NCBI GenBank assembly: GCA_031539345.1
Contig: JAVKMO010000010.1
Location: 1 to 64,000 of the forward strand
Source of the DNA: JAVKMO01 sp031539345
GTDB taxonomy: Bacteria > Bacteroidota > Bacteroidia > Chitinophagales > Chitinophagaceae
Length of the DNA stretch: 64,000 nucleotides
Direction: 5' to 3'
Both the position numbers and the translations under genes were made by a program. How positions within the stretch are numbered: position 1 is the first letter of the stretch; the number at the start of each line of letters is the position of its first letter. Shown in pieces: positions 16,864 through 26,922 of the stretch. The notes under the pieces were generated by a model, which worked only from the letters and a program-made list of their open reading frames with translations, was not told where the DNA came from and made no database searches.

Positions 16864-17922
16864 TTATCGGGTTAAATAATTTTGTTCATAATATTTTTCA
16901 TAATCACCAGAAAGAACTTGTTCCGTCCATGCTGTATTTTCTAAATACCAATCGACTGTTTTTTCTAACCCTTGTTCAAAAGTTACAGACGGCTTCCAGT
17001 TTAATTCTTGTTCTATTTTTGTTGCATCAATAGCATATCGCAAATCATGTCCTTTTCTATCTGTGATATACGTAATGAGTTGTGCTGATGTTCCCGCAGG
17101 GCGGTTCAGTTTTTTGTCCATCAATTGACACAAATAATGAATCAAGTCAATATTTTTCCATTCATTAAATCCTCCAATATTGTATTTGTTGCCAATTTTT
17201 CCTTTATGAAAAATGACGTCAATTGCTCTTGCGTGGTCTTCTACCCAAAGCCAATCTCTCACGTTTTCTCCTTTACCATAAACAGGTAGTGATTTATTAT
17301 TGATGATGTTGTTAATCATCAACGGAATAAGTTTTTCGGGAAAGTGATGTGAGCCATAATTGTTGGAACAATTTGACAAAACAACAGGCAAATGAAACGT
17401 ATGATAATACGCAAACACGAAATGGTCTGAACTCGCTTTTGATGCTGAATAAGGAGAACGTGGGTCGTATGGAGTGGTTTCGGTAAAAAAACCTTCGTCT
17501 CCCAAAGAGCCATACACCTCGTCTGTAGAGACATGATAAAACAATTTGTCTTTAAAATTATTGTTCCAAAATTTTCTTGCCGTATTCAATAAAACAGCTG
17601 TTCCTAAAACATTTGTTTTAACAAATTCTAATGGTTCTAAAATTGACCTATCCACGTGACTTTCTGCAGCAAGATGAATGACTGCATCAATTTTGTGTTT
17701 TTGAAATAGGGTCATCATTGCCGCCTCATCTTGAATGTCTTGTTTTTCAAAAAAATAATTGGGGCTTGATTTTACTTCAACTAAGTTTTGCAAATTTCCA
17801 GCATACGTGAGCTTGTCTAAATTGATGATATTGTAATGCGGATACGTATGAACAAAACGCTTAACAACGTGAGAGCCAATAAAGCCTGCACCGCCTGTAA
17901 TAAGAATATTTTTTTGTGCCAT
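16864..17922 (-). CDS. rfbB: dTDP-glucose 4,6-dehydratase
   Basis: 352 residues. It makes dTDP-4-keto-6-deoxyglucose for rhamnose and other deoxysugars of surface glycans. It is an extended SDR with ITGGAGFIGSHVVKRF (NAD-binding glycine motif) at the N-terminus, HLAAESHVDRSI near residue 83, and STDEVYGSLGDEGFFTE near 130. YSASKASSDHF near 160 carries the catalytic Tyr-x3-Lys, and GENVRDWLWVEDHARAI is near 225. The rest of the rml pathway is not in the window. mrp follows after 5 nt. Confidence 0.95.
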   Translation of the reverse strand: MAQKNILITGGAGFIGSHVVKRFVHTYPHYNIINLDKLTYAGNLQNLVEVKSSPNYFFEKQDIQDEAAMMTLFQKHKIDAVIHLAAESHVDRSILEPLEFVKTNVLGTAVLLNTARKFWNNNFKDKLFYHVSTDEVYGSLGDEGFFTETTPYDPRSPYSASKASSDHFVFAYYHTFHLPVVLSNCSNNYGSHHFPEKLIPLMINNIINNKSLPVYGKGENVRDWLWVEDHARAIDVIFHKGKIGNKYNIGGFNEWKNIDLIHYLCQLMDKKLNRPAGTSAQLITYITDRKGHDLRYAIDATKIEQELNWKPSVTFEQGLEKTVDWYLENTAWTEQVLSGDYEKYYEQNYLTR

Positions 17923-18043
17923 GATTTTTTGAGTTTAAATAATTACAAAACAAGCGCCGAAAATAGGAAAAAAGAAAAGCCATAGACAAGCAAGTTTATC
18001 ATCTGTGTATTCAAATAAAATTCGCTCAAAAAAAAACAAAGAA

Positions 18044-18051
18044 TATGTTTG
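18044..18051 (+). promoter_or_regulatory. Candidate -7 element of the M16 protease gene
   Basis: TATGTTTG matches TAnnTTTG, 31 nt before the start codon. A TTCG at 18021-18024, 19 nt upstream, is a weak candidate for the -33 element. Confidence 0.4.
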
Positions 18052-18082
18052 AAGCACGTTCATTTTATTCTTTATTTAAAAA

Positions 18083-20914
18083 ATGCTTATGAAAAAGTTT
18101 ATTTTGTTTTTATGCGTGTATTGCTTAACTCTCAATTTGTTTGCACAAAAATTAGAGCCACAACTGAGTTTGGAACAAGCGATTCCTATTGACCCTAAAC
18201 TAAAAAAAGTTGTATTGCCGAATGGGTTTACGTATTATTTTAAGCATAATAAATATCCTGAAAAAAAATTAGAACTCCGCTTAGTTGTCAATGCTGGTTC
18301 TGTATTAGAAAAAGACAATCAACAAGGATTGGCTCATTTTTTAGAACACATGAATTTTAACGGTTCTGCTCATTTTCAAAAAAATGAATTGGTGAGTTAT
18401 TTGCAATCTATTGGTGTTTCTTTTGGTGCTGACCTAAACGCTTATACAGGCTTTGACGAAACGGTTTATATTTTGCCCATACCCACAACAGATTCAAACA
18501 TCGTGAATAAGGGGTTTCAAATTATGGAAGACTGGTCGCACCTCGCACTTTTAACACCAAAAGATATTGATGAAGAACGCAATATTGTATTAGAAGAAAG
18601 CCGCATGAGAAACGGCGCACAACACAGAATGATTAAAAAATTATTGCCCAATTTATTTGCAGGCTCTGTATATGCCGACAGGTTGCCAATTGGACAAGAT
18701 TCTATTTTAAAAATATTTTCGCCAGCAACACTTTCTGCGTATCACAAAGAGTGGTATAGACCCGATTTGTCGGCACTTGTTATTGTTGGAGATATTGACG
18801 AAGCAACCGCAGAACGCTTGGTGTTAAAACATTTTTCGTCTTGGAAAAACACAACTAAGCCAACAGTAAGAAAAGAGTTTGATGTGCCTGAAATGGAAAA
18901 AAATAAAGCCGCAATTATTCTTGATAAAGAAGCAACAAATTTTTCTATTAGCTTAGAATTTAGCCCCATAAAAGAAAAGCAAGTATTGACGATAGCGGAT
19001 TATAAAAAAAATATTGCTCGCTCACTTGCAGGCATGGTATTGCAACTTCGTGTACAAGAATTATTACAAACACCTAAACCTCCTTTTGCTAGTGCCAGTA
19101 TTGGAATTAGCAACACATTGGCAAGAAATTACAACAATTTGTCTGCCGATGCACAAGTCGGTGCTGTGGGTTTAGACACGGCTGTAAACGGACTTGTTCT
19201 ACAACTTTTAAAAGCTGCCCAACGAGGCTTTTTGCCGCAAGAATTAGATGTTGCAAAACAGTATTTTTTAAGTAGCATGGAAAGTGCTTATCAAGAAAGA
19301 GACAAAACAAAAAGTCAAAATTTAGTTGGTGAGTATGTGCGAAATTTTTTAACACAAGAATGTATTCCTGGTATTGAAAATGAATACGCTTATACAAAAT
19401 TTTTATTGCCACAAATTACCGTCGCTAATGTCAAAGAAGTGTTCTTGGAATATCTTCTGAATAAAAAGTTTTTTGCTGTTGTGGTTGCACCAGAAACAGA
19501 AGCTAAAAAATTGCCTACAGAAGAGCAATTGGTTGGATTTATAGAAAGGGCGTTTTCACAAAGAAGTGCCGCAGAAAAACAAAAAGTGTTACCACAAAAC
19601 TTATTAGATAAAGAACCCGTTGCTGGAAAAATTATCGCCGAAACAAAAGATAACGAATTGGGCATAAGTCAATTTACATTAAGCAACGGTTTAAAAGTTA
19701 CACTCAAATCAACTGCGTTTAAAGATGACCAAATTTTATTTCACTTGGTTGAAAAAGGCGGAACAAATAATTTTCCTGCACAAAACAAATACACCTTCAA
19801 TTCTTTTGTTTCGGTTTTAGAAACAATGGGTTATGGACAATTTTCGGCTACAGATTTGCAAAAATTTCTAGCAGGAAAAACAGTTAGTGTATCTCCTTTT
19901 TTCAATTCACTTACACATGGATATAGCGGGTCTTCAAGCGTCAAAGACATTCAAACTTGTTTTCAATTATTGCATTTAAAGGCTACGCAAACACGTTGGG
20001 ACACGGCATTGTTTACCACATTTAAAGACAAACAAAAAGCAGCTACAAAATTTATTTTACTTAATCCGAATGCAAATTTCTCTGACACTTTAGTTCAAAT
20101 TTTGCAACAACATCATGCTTATACCCCTTTGGCTGTTCCACGTCCAGAATATTTTGATCAAATTTCTTTAGGCTTGATGCAAAAAACATATCCAAGCTAT
20201 TGGCATCAATTGAGCGACGCCAATCTTTTTATTATTGGTACAATTGTGGCAGACAGTTTAAAGCCTTTATTGGAAAAATATATTGCCTCTTTGCCAAGCT
20301 CACAAGACAAACAAAATTTTCAAGATGTGGGAATGCGTCAAGCAAAAAATAACGGAAACTACAAACACTATTTTGGTACAGATGATAAATCTTTAATTAG
20401 TGTATTCTTTTCAAAAGACGTTCCTTATAGCGATGAAAAAGCGATTCAACTTTCTGTTCTTTCAGAAATTTTACAGATTAAATTGATTGAAGAAATTAGA
20501 GAGAAAAAATCTTGGGTATATGGGTTGCGTGTGTCTTTGTCAATCGATAAATATCCGTATGAAAGAATAAATGCAGCGATGTCTTTTCCTTGTGGACCAA
20601 AAAATGTGGACAGTATTTTAAATGCTACTTGGCAAGAAATTGCAGACATTCAAACAAACGGACCTTCAGACATCAACTTAAATAAAGCAAAAAAACAATT
20701 GCTTGAACACTTGAGAGAAAACGAGAAAACGAATGAATATTGGAAAGGCGTTTTAGAATCTATTGTTGTGATGAATAAAAGCAAACAATCTTTTTTGACT
20801 CTTGCCACACGCATCAACAGTATTACGCAAAAGGATGTTCAAACAATTGCGACAGAATTATTACAAAAAGAAAATGCTTTTACAGGCATTTTGTACCCTG
20901 GGACAAAACAATAA
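18083..20914 (+). CDS. M16-family zinc metalloprotease (pitrilysin-like), two modules
   Basis: 943 residues. A signal peptide (KKFILFLCVYCLTLNLFAQ) is present; an in-frame ATG at 18089 gives the more classical MKKF start, so the true start may be there. The first M16 module has the inverted zinc motif H-F-L-E-H in GLAHFLEHMNFNG near residue 88, and a downstream EERNIVLEESRMR supplies the distal Glu region. The second module (about 520-940) lacks HxxEH and is the non-catalytic half. It is expected to be periplasmic or envelope-associated peptide/protein clearance. It is followed after 12 nt by upp; the pairing is not functionally obvious. Confidence 0.92.
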   Translation: MLMKKFILFLCVYCLTLNLFAQKLEPQLSLEQAIPIDPKLKKVVLPNGFTYYFKHNKYPEKKLELRLVVNAGSVLEKDNQQGLAHFLEHMNFNGSAHFQKNELVSYLQSIGVSFGADLNAYTGFDETVYILPIPTTDSNIVNKGFQIMEDWSHLALLTPKDIDEERNIVLEESRMRNGAQHRMIKKLLPNLFAGSVYADRLPIGQDSILKIFSPATLSAYHKEWYRPDLSALVIVGDIDEATAERLVLKHFSSWKNTTKPTVRKEFDVPEMEKNKAAIILDKEATNFSISLEFSPIKEKQVLTIADYKKNIARSLAGMVLQLRVQELLQTPKPPFASASIGISNTLARNYNNLSADAQVGAVGLDTAVNGLVLQLLKAAQRGFLPQELDVAKQYFLSSMESAYQERDKTKSQNLVGEYVRNFLTQECIPGIENEYAYTKFLLPQITVANVKEVFLEYLLNKKFFAVVVAPETEAKKLPTEEQLVGFIERAFSQRSAAEKQKVLPQNLLDKEPVAGKIIAETKDNELGISQFTLSNGLKVTLKSTAFKDDQILFHLVEKGGTNNFPAQNKYTFNSFVSVLETMGYGQFSATDLQKFLAGKTVSVSPFFNSLTHGYSGSSSVKDIQTCFQLLHLKATQTRWDTALFTTFKDKQKAATKFILLNPNANFSDTLVQILQQHHAYTPLAVPRPEYFDQISLGLMQKTYPSYWHQLSDANLFIIGTIVADSLKPLLEKYIASLPSSQDKQNFQDVGMRQAKNNGNYKHYFGTDDKSLISVFFSKDVPYSDEKAIQLSVLSEILQIKLIEEIREKKSWVYGLRVSLSIDKYPYERINAAMSFPCGPKNVDSILNATWQEIADIQTNGPSDINLNKAKKQLLEHLRENEKTNEYWKGVLESIVVMNKSKQSFLTLATRINSITQKDVQTIATELLQKENAFTGILYPGTKQ

Positions 20915-20926
20915 AAAAGACTATTT

Positions 20927-21574
20927 ATGATACATGATTTTACGCAACAAAAAAGCATCATCACGCAATTTGTTAGCGAGTTAAGAAATGTTGAAATACA
21001 AAACAACAAAGAAGTTTTTAGAAAAAACTTATCTCGCATTGGACAATTTTTGGCTTATGAAGTGAGCAAGCACGTCAATTACAAACAACAAGAAATTCAA
21101 ACGCCTTTAACCAAAACACAAGCGACCGTGCTTGCAGAACAGCCTGTTCTCGCAACTATTTTGCGTGCAGGATTGCCGCTTCATCAAGGCGTTTTGGAAT
21201 GTTTTCCAAATGCCGAAAATGCTTTTGTGTCTGCGTATAGAAAAACAAATGCGAATAAACAAATTGACTATATCATCGAATATATTTCAAGCCCCAGCCT
21301 TGAAAACAAAACGCTCATGATTACCGACCCCATGCTTGCAACGGGCTTGTCGATGATACAATGCTTAGAAAAAATGATAGCACAAAAAGGCACTCCAAAA
21401 CACATTCATATCATTTCTGTTATTGCCTCGCAAGAGGCAGTAACTCGCATTGCAGGGGCGTTTCCGCAAGCTGATATATGGTGTGCCGCAATTGATGCAG
21501 ACTTGAACGCCAAGCAATATATTGTTCCAGGTTTGGGCGACGCAGGTGATTTGGCTTATGGTGCAAGGGAATAA
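20927..21574 (+). CDS. upp: Uracil phosphoribosyltransferase
   Basis: 215 residues; salvages uracil with PRPP to UMP. Seen: TILRAGLPLHQGV near residue 77 (the ILRAG substrate loop), MITDPMLATGLSMIQ near 130 (PRPP-binding loop DPMLATG) and C-terminal YIVPGLGDAGDLAYG (uracil-binding). Full length. It starts 12 nt after the M16 gene and converges with the ArgE-like gene with only 2 nt between stops. Confidence 0.96.
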   Translation: MIHDFTQQKSIITQFVSELRNVEIQNNKEVFRKNLSRIGQFLAYEVSKHVNYKQQEIQTPLTKTQATVLAEQPVLATILRAGLPLHQGVLECFPNAENAFVSAYRKTNANKQIDYIIEYISSPSLENKTLMITDPMLATGLSMIQCLEKMIAQKGTPKHIHIISVIASQEAVTRIAGAFPQADIWCAAIDADLNAKQYIVPGLGDAGDLAYGARE

Positions 21575-21576
21575 AC

Positions 21577-22653
21577 CTATTGCTGATTAAAAACAATTTG
21601 AAGCATTTGAATGTAACCAGAAATTCCGTTATGAATGTCTTCTAACAACACAAATTCATTCGCACTATGCGATTGAACAGAATACCCTGGACCACATTTT
21701 AAAGTAGGAAAAGGTAACAAGGCTTTATCTGATGTGGTTGGAGATCCGTAAGTTTTTTTTCCAAGCTGCAAACCTGCTTGAACGATAGGATTATCAATGT
21801 TGATATGCGTAGATTTTAGTCTAAAAGAACGTGCCTTTACAACACAAGTTGTATGAGTCGCAATAATATTTAAAACCTCTTCGTGTGTATATAATTCATT
21901 GAGTCGAATGTCTACCGTAAACTCACAAGAAGCAGGAATAACATTGTGCTGCAAACCTGCCTGAATGATGGTTACAGTCATTTTATTTTCTCCTAACAAG
22001 GAAGAAACTTTTTCAAATTGATACGTTTTAAACCATTCAATATCTTTTAGTGCTTTGTAAATGGCGTTGTCGCCTTCGTTACGCGCGGCGTGTCCTGCAA
22101 AGCCTGTGCTTAAACAATCTATCACAAGCAACCCTCTTTCTGCAAGCGCTAAATCCATTTGTGTCGGTTCACCAACAATACCAAAAACGATATCTTGTGG
22201 TAACAAAGGCAAAAGACTTTCTACACCATTTTTTCCACTTATTTCTTCTTCTGCAGTAATCGCTAAAAGAAGATTGTAAGGCAAATTTTTTTGTTCATAA
22301 AAGAAAAGAAAACACGCGATCAAACTCACCACAGAAGCCCCTGCATCCGTACTTCCTAAACCATATAATTTACCCTCTTCAATCGTCTGCTCAAAAGGGG
22401 TTTTTGTATAAGCAATATTGGGCTTTACCGTGTCGTGATGGCTGTTTAAAAAAATGGTTTTTTTTTTGTCATCAAAATGCAAATTCGTACACCACACATT
22501 GTTGCCGTTTCTGTTTATGGGGATATTTTTTTTTGTAAAAAATGTAATCAAATAATCTGCAGTTTCATGTTCTGTTGTACTGAAAGATGGAATGCAAATT
22601 AAATTTTGCAAAACGTGCAAAGACTCTTCGTAAAGCGCTTGAATGGAAAGCAT
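21577..22653 (-). CDS. M20-family N-acyl-ornithine/lysine deacylase (ArgE-like)
   Basis: 358 residues of the M20 zinc aminoacylase family. Metal-site motifs: LNSHHDTVKP near residue 72, GLGSTDAGASV near 95, and AITAEEEISGKNG near 128 with the catalytic Glu. VGEPTQMDLALAERG follows near 155. The lid/dimerisation domain lies around 175-280, then PTTSDKALL. In Bacteroidota this gene deacylates N-acyl-citrulline or -ornithine in arginine synthesis, consistent with argF' and argG elsewhere in the window. Whether the acyl group is acetyl or succinyl cannot be read from the sequence. It is divergent from the aminotransferase across 184 bp. Confidence 0.85.
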   Translation of the reverse strand: MLSIQALYEESLHVLQNLICIPSFSTTEHETADYLITFFTKKNIPINRNGNNVWCTNLHFDDKKKTIFLNSHHDTVKPNIAYTKTPFEQTIEEGKLYGLGSTDAGASVVSLIACFLFFYEQKNLPYNLLLAITAEEEISGKNGVESLLPLLPQDIVFGIVGEPTQMDLALAERGLLVIDCLSTGFAGHAARNEGDNAIYKALKDIEWFKTYQFEKVSSLLGENKMTVTIIQAGLQHNVIPASCEFTVDIRLNELYTHEEVLNIIATHTTCVVKARSFRLKSTHINIDNPIVQAGLQLGKKTYGSPTTSDKALLPFPTLKCGPGYSVQSHSANEFVLLEDIHNGISGYIQMLQIVFNQQ

Positions 22654-22837
22654 AAAAACCGATTTGATGGTATGGGGCTAATATATTTTTTTATGTCTTC
22701 ACACAAATAATAAGACACGAATTGTAGGCGATGGTTGATCTTGTATTATCGATATGCTTTCTTCAAAAAAAATAACTTGGCAACAAAATTATTATATCAT
22801 TTGATTTCCATTTTTTTATTCTAATCTCAATTTTTGT

Positions 22838-24034
22838 ATGACTTATTTTTCTCAATTACTCAATCGATTTAACGAATCAGCAACAATTAAAGTTTCTAAA
22901 TTATCTCGCGAATTAAAAGCGGCAGGTAAAGACATTATAGATTTGAGTATTGGCGAACCAGATTTTAATACCCCGAATCATATCAAAGAGGGTGCCGTTA
23001 AAGCCATTGAAAATAATTTTTCAAAATACCCTCCTGTTGCTGGTTATCCTGAACTCAGAGAAGCCGTTGTCAATAAATTAAAACGAGACAATAACTTGAA
23101 CTATAAAGCAGAAAACATTGTTATTTCTACTGGTGCAAAACAAAGCATTGCAAATTTAATTTTGGCTTTGATAGACGAAAAAGACGAAATTGTTATTCCA
23201 ACGCCATATTGGGTTTCATATTCAGATTTAGTGAAAATGGCTGGAGGCATTCCTGTGTTAGTGCGTACAAAATTAGAGGCACAATATAAATTAACCCCGA
23301 ACGAATTAGAAAAAGCGATTACGCCCAAAACAAAATTATTTATGTTTTCGTCGCCGAGCAATCCTTCGGGCACATTTTATTCTCAACAAGAATTGCAAGC
23401 CTTGGTGCAAGTGTTAGAAAAACATCCTCACGTGTTAATTATGTCAGACGAAATTTATGAATACATCAACTATATAGGAAAGCATGAAAGCATAGCACAA
23501 TTTGAAAGCATCAAAGACCGTGTGATTATCATTAACGGCGTAAGTAAAGGATATGCTATGACCGGTTGGAGAATTGGTTATATGGCAGCAAACGTAGAAA
23601 TTGCAAAGGCTTGCGAAAAGATACAATCTCAGTTTACATCAGGGGCAAACTCTATTGCACAACGTGCGTCTATCACTGCATTGAATAGCGATTTAACAGC
23701 AAGCAAAGAAATGACCGCAGAATTTACAAAGCGTAAACACTTTATGGTCAAAACTTTTTTAAATATACCAAACGTTAAATTGTACGAACCAGAAGGTGCG
23801 TTTTATGTTTTTCCTGACGTGAGTGCCTATTTTGGAAAGACAACAAAAGAAGGACAAACAATTCAAGACAGCGACGATTTAAGTATGTATATTTTACAAA
23901 ACGCCCTAGTGTCTTGCGTTGCGGGTTCTGCATTTGGTGAGCCAAATTGTATTCGCTTTTCTTTTGCAACTTCAATGTCGAATTTAGAAAAAGCAGCACA
24001 ACGCCTTCTTGAATGTTTTTCTACTTTACAATAA
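22838..24034 (+). CDS. Class I/II aminotransferase (aspartate aminotransferase type)
   Basis: 398 residues; PLP fold type I. Seen: IDLSIGEPDFNTPNHI near residue 35, FSKYPPVAGYPELR near 65, STGAKQSI near 95, SSPSNPSGTFY near 165, MSDEIYEYI near 200, and NGVSKGYAMTGWRIGYMA near 230, where the Lys of SKGYAMTGWR binds PLP. The C-terminal ECFSTLQ end matches family length. Most likely aspartate:2-oxoglutarate aminotransferase. It heads a probable operon with the DUF4296, glmS and SCO1 genes (gaps of 12, 10 and 19 nt). Confidence 0.92.
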   Translation: MTYFSQLLNRFNESATIKVSKLSRELKAAGKDIIDLSIGEPDFNTPNHIKEGAVKAIENNFSKYPPVAGYPELREAVVNKLKRDNNLNYKAENIVISTGAKQSIANLILALIDEKDEIVIPTPYWVSYSDLVKMAGGIPVLVRTKLEAQYKLTPNELEKAITPKTKLFMFSSPSNPSGTFYSQQELQALVQVLEKHPHVLIMSDEIYEYINYIGKHESIAQFESIKDRVIIINGVSKGYAMTGWRIGYMAANVEIAKACEKIQSQFTSGANSIAQRASITALNSDLTASKEMTAEFTKRKHFMVKTFLNIPNVKLYEPEGAFYVFPDVSAYFGKTTKEGQTIQDSDDLSMYILQNALVSCVAGSAFGEPNCIRFSFATSMSNLEKAAQRLLECFSTLQ

Positions 24035-24046
24035 AATTCATTTGAC

Positions 24047-24370
24047 GTGAATGCGAAGTTTTTTTTATTGTATGTATTGATGTGTGTTTTGTTGTCTTGC
24101 AAAATGTCCAAAGAAAATGTCAGTCCTCTTTCGTCTCAACAAATGACCAACTTGCTCGCAGATATTTTTCGTGCAACGAATTATACAGACACTGCTTTTT
24201 TAAAAATCAACAATAAAGATTCGGCATCTGCCATTGTGTTGCATCGTGTTTTACAAAAACATCACATTACAGACACCAACTTCAAATTAAGTTATGCCTA
24301 TTATTTATCTACCCCAGATTCTTTAATCAGTTTATTGAAACAAGTACAACAACAATTACAAAAAAAATAA
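24047..24370 (+). CDS. DUF4296 lipoprotein
   Basis: 107 residues with a GTG start; no ATG is available before the lipobox. The N-terminus FFLLYVLMCVLLSC is a lipoprotein signal with the acylated Cys around residue 18. The mature helical part has QQMTNLLADIFRATNYT and a C-terminal TPDSLISLLKQVQQQLQ, as in the DUF4296 family found almost only in Bacteroidota. Function unknown. It is translated between the aminotransferase and glmS. Confidence 0.8.
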   Translation: MNAKFFLLYVLMCVLLSCKMSKENVSPLSSQQMTNLLADIFRATNYTDTAFLKINNKDSASAIVLHRVLQKHHITDTNFKLSYAYYLSTPDSLISLLKQVQQQLQKK

Positions 24371-24380
24371 ACGTCTTTTT

Positions 24381-26237
24381 ATGTGCGGCATAGTTGCTTA
24401 TATTGGGAAAAAAAATGGCACTCCTTATTTGCTAAAAGGCTTGACTTTATTGGAATATAGAGGATATGACTCTGTTGGTATTGGAACATTTCAAAATCAA
24501 AAAAGCAAACTCTATAAAACGTCCGGCTCTGTTACAAAATTTAAACAAAACTTTGGCTCTCAATTTGAGGAATTAGAAATTTTGAGCGGACTTGGGCATA
24601 CGCGCTGGGCAACACACGGTGCACCAACTGCGTTGAATGCTCACCCCCACGTTTCTTATTCAGACCGATTATTGCTTGTTCATAATGGCATTGTTGAAAA
24701 TTATGGTGCATTAAAAAATAAATTACAAGAACATCATATTACGCAACAATCACAAACCGACACAGAAATTTTTGCCAATTATTTAGACTTTCAATGGAAA
24801 GGACAAGCTGCAGAAAATCACACTGTATTAAGTCAAATTTTACAAGACATCAAAGGCAGTTTTGCCGTTGCGTTATTAGACAAAATGAATCCAGACAATT
24901 TGTTTTTGTTTAGAAAAAAAAGCCCCTTAATTATTGGCAAAGACAACGACAATAATATTTATGCCGCAAGCGACGTAAACGCACTCAATGGCTTTGTTAC
25001 TTCTGTTGCTCTTGTGCCTGACAATACAATTGTGATTGCAACAAGGCAGGGGAAAATTGACGTATATCAAATTGGCAATCAAGAGTCCGTTACGATAGAA
25101 TTTAAAAAATTTACATCGCCCGACTATTCATTAGACTTGGGAGGCTACGAACATTTTATGCTCAAAGAAATTGAAGAGCAGCCCTTTATTTTGTCGGCCT
25201 TAACACAAGAATATGTTGACATTCAAACACAACAAATTCACAATACTTTATTTAAACCTGCAACCTTAGAAAAATTTAAAACTGCTCAAAGCGTTTGCTT
25301 GCTTGGCTGTGGAACTTCTTTTCATGCAGCAAAATTTGGCGAATACGTGTTTGAGCAAATTCCCAATTTGTCTGTTTTTTCAGAGTCTGGGGGCGAATAC
25401 AAATACAGAAATTTACACGTCAATAAAAATACGATTTACATTTTCATTTCTCAATCTGGCGAAACGGCAGATTTAATCGGGCCTTTAGAACAAATTAAAC
25501 AAGCGGGTGCTTATACTTTAGCCATTTGTAATGTAATCAATTCAACACTCGCACAAATTGCAGATGATGTATGCTACATGAAAGCGGGTCCTGAAATTAG
25601 TGTTGCATCAACAAAAGCATTCACGGCACAACTGCTTTTATTATATTTTATAGCCCAAAAAATAAATCAATTAAGAGGCAATACGGATACCGATTTTAAA
25701 GACTTTGTAGAAAAAGCAAACGATATTCATCAAGCCATGGACGGTGTTTTTTCACAAAAAAAACAGATTCAAAAAATTGCACAAGAACAAATTGCAACGC
25801 AACAAATCGTTCTTTTTATTGGTCGCAATTTGAATTATCCAATTGCTTTAGAAGGGGCATTAAAATTGAAAGAAATCAGTTACAAAAATTGTGATGGCAT
25901 GCAAATGGGCGAATTAAAACACGGACCATTAGCATTGATAGACGAACACGCTGTTACAATTGCCTGCGAAAGTCGCCTTGACATTTATGACAAATACGTG
26001 TCGAATATTCGAGAAGTATTGAGCCGTAACGGAAAGGTAATTTCTATTGTTCCAGACCATTTCCCTCCTATTCAAGAACCTCACGTTACACAACTTTCTT
26101 ATCCCCATCAGCACGCCATTATTAACGCTATTTTAAACGTGTTAATTTTGCAACTCCTTTCCTATTATAGTGCATTGAGTCTTGGTGTAAATATTGACAA
26201 GCCTAGAAATTTGGCAAAAAGCGTTACTGTAGAATAA
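24381..26237 (+). CDS. glmS: Glutamine-fructose-6-phosphate aminotransferase (isomerizing)
   Basis: 618 residues; makes glucosamine-6-phosphate, the entry to peptidoglycan and LPS amino sugars. The N-terminal glutaminase begins MCGIVAYIG, so Cys2 becomes the nucleophile after Met removal. GYDSVGIG, GHTRWATHG near residue 75 and HNGIVENY near 99 follow. The two SIS domains include CGTSFHAAKFGEY near 310, ISQSGETADLIGPL near 355, SVASTKAFTAQLL near 410 and the C-terminal PRNLAKSVTVE. No ribozyme-like glmS leader is apparent in the 10-nt gap to the upstream gene. Confidence 0.97.
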   Translation: MCGIVAYIGKKNGTPYLLKGLTLLEYRGYDSVGIGTFQNQKSKLYKTSGSVTKFKQNFGSQFEELEILSGLGHTRWATHGAPTALNAHPHVSYSDRLLLVHNGIVENYGALKNKLQEHHITQQSQTDTEIFANYLDFQWKGQAAENHTVLSQILQDIKGSFAVALLDKMNPDNLFLFRKKSPLIIGKDNDNNIYAASDVNALNGFVTSVALVPDNTIVIATRQGKIDVYQIGNQESVTIEFKKFTSPDYSLDLGGYEHFMLKEIEEQPFILSALTQEYVDIQTQQIHNTLFKPATLEKFKTAQSVCLLGCGTSFHAAKFGEYVFEQIPNLSVFSESGGEYKYRNLHVNKNTIYIFISQSGETADLIGPLEQIKQAGAYTLAICNVINSTLAQIADDVCYMKAGPEISVASTKAFTAQLLLLYFIAQKINQLRGNTDTDFKDFVEKANDIHQAMDGVFSQKKQIQKIAQEQIATQQIVLFIGRNLNYPIALEGALKLKEISYKNCDGMQMGELKHGPLALIDEHAVTIACESRLDIYDKYVSNIREVLSRNGKVISIVPDHFPPIQEPHVTQLSYPHQHAIINAILNVLILQLLSYYSALSLGVNIDKPRNLAKSVTVE

Positions 26238-26256
26238 CAATTTAAAGTCCACGATT

Positions 26257-26922
26257 ATGAAATATAAAAACATTGCACTCGCTCTTTTTGTCCTCATTGT
26301 ATTTCCGGGCGTTTCGTATTTGTTGTTTAATTATTATGGCAATAAGGCAATTGTTTTGCCGCCAAAATATTTTTATGATACGGTGATTATATTTACAAGC
26401 AAAGGCAAACAAAGGCAAGATACCATTTGGCATTCGATTAAAAATTTTAGTGCAATCAATCAATTACAAGACACAATTTCTTGGGTAAACATGGCGGGTA
26501 AAGTTGTTGTGGTGAATTTTATTTTTACGCGTTGTCCTTCATTTTGTCCAAGCCTTACAAGTAATATGAGAAGGCTTCAAGACGCTTTTTACAAAAAGAA
26601 AGATGCTGTACAATTTTTATCTTTTACAGTTGACCCTGCTTATGACCAACCTGAAATTTTAAAACAATATGCCGACCAATATCATGTCAATCATTACTCG
26701 TGGTGGTTTTTAAATCTGCCAGAAAAAGAATTGTATCAAAAAGCCTTTGAAGAGTTTCACGTTGCAACAGAACCCAATGGAAGTGCCAATTTTGTGCATA
26801 CAGACAAATTTATTTTGTTAGACAAAAAACGCAGAATTAGAGGGTATTATTCAGGGCAAGACAGCACCGAAATGAAACGCCTTGCAGACAATATTGTGTT
26901 TCTAAATTTAGAAAAACAATAA
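26257..26922 (+). CDS. SCO1/SenC-family copper/thiol protein
   Basis: 221 residues. One N-terminal membrane anchor (LALFVLIVFPGVSYLLF) is followed by a periplasmic thioredoxin-like fold. The metal/thiol motif FTRCPSFCPSLTSNM (C-x3-C) is near residue 92, and the conserved His lies in FVHTDKFILLD near 190. SCO proteins deliver copper to the CuA site of cytochrome oxidase or act as thiol reductases. Its 3' end overlaps the convergent ubiA-like gene by 15 nt. Confidence 0.92.
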   Translation: MKYKNIALALFVLIVFPGVSYLLFNYYGNKAIVLPPKYFYDTVIIFTSKGKQRQDTIWHSIKNFSAINQLQDTISWVNMAGKVVVVNFIFTRCPSFCPSLTSNMRRLQDAFYKKKDAVQFLSFTVDPAYDQPEILKQYADQYHVNHYSWWFLNLPEKELYQKAFEEFHVATEPNGSANFVHTDKFILLDKKRRIRGYYSGQDSTEMKRLADNIVFLNLEKQ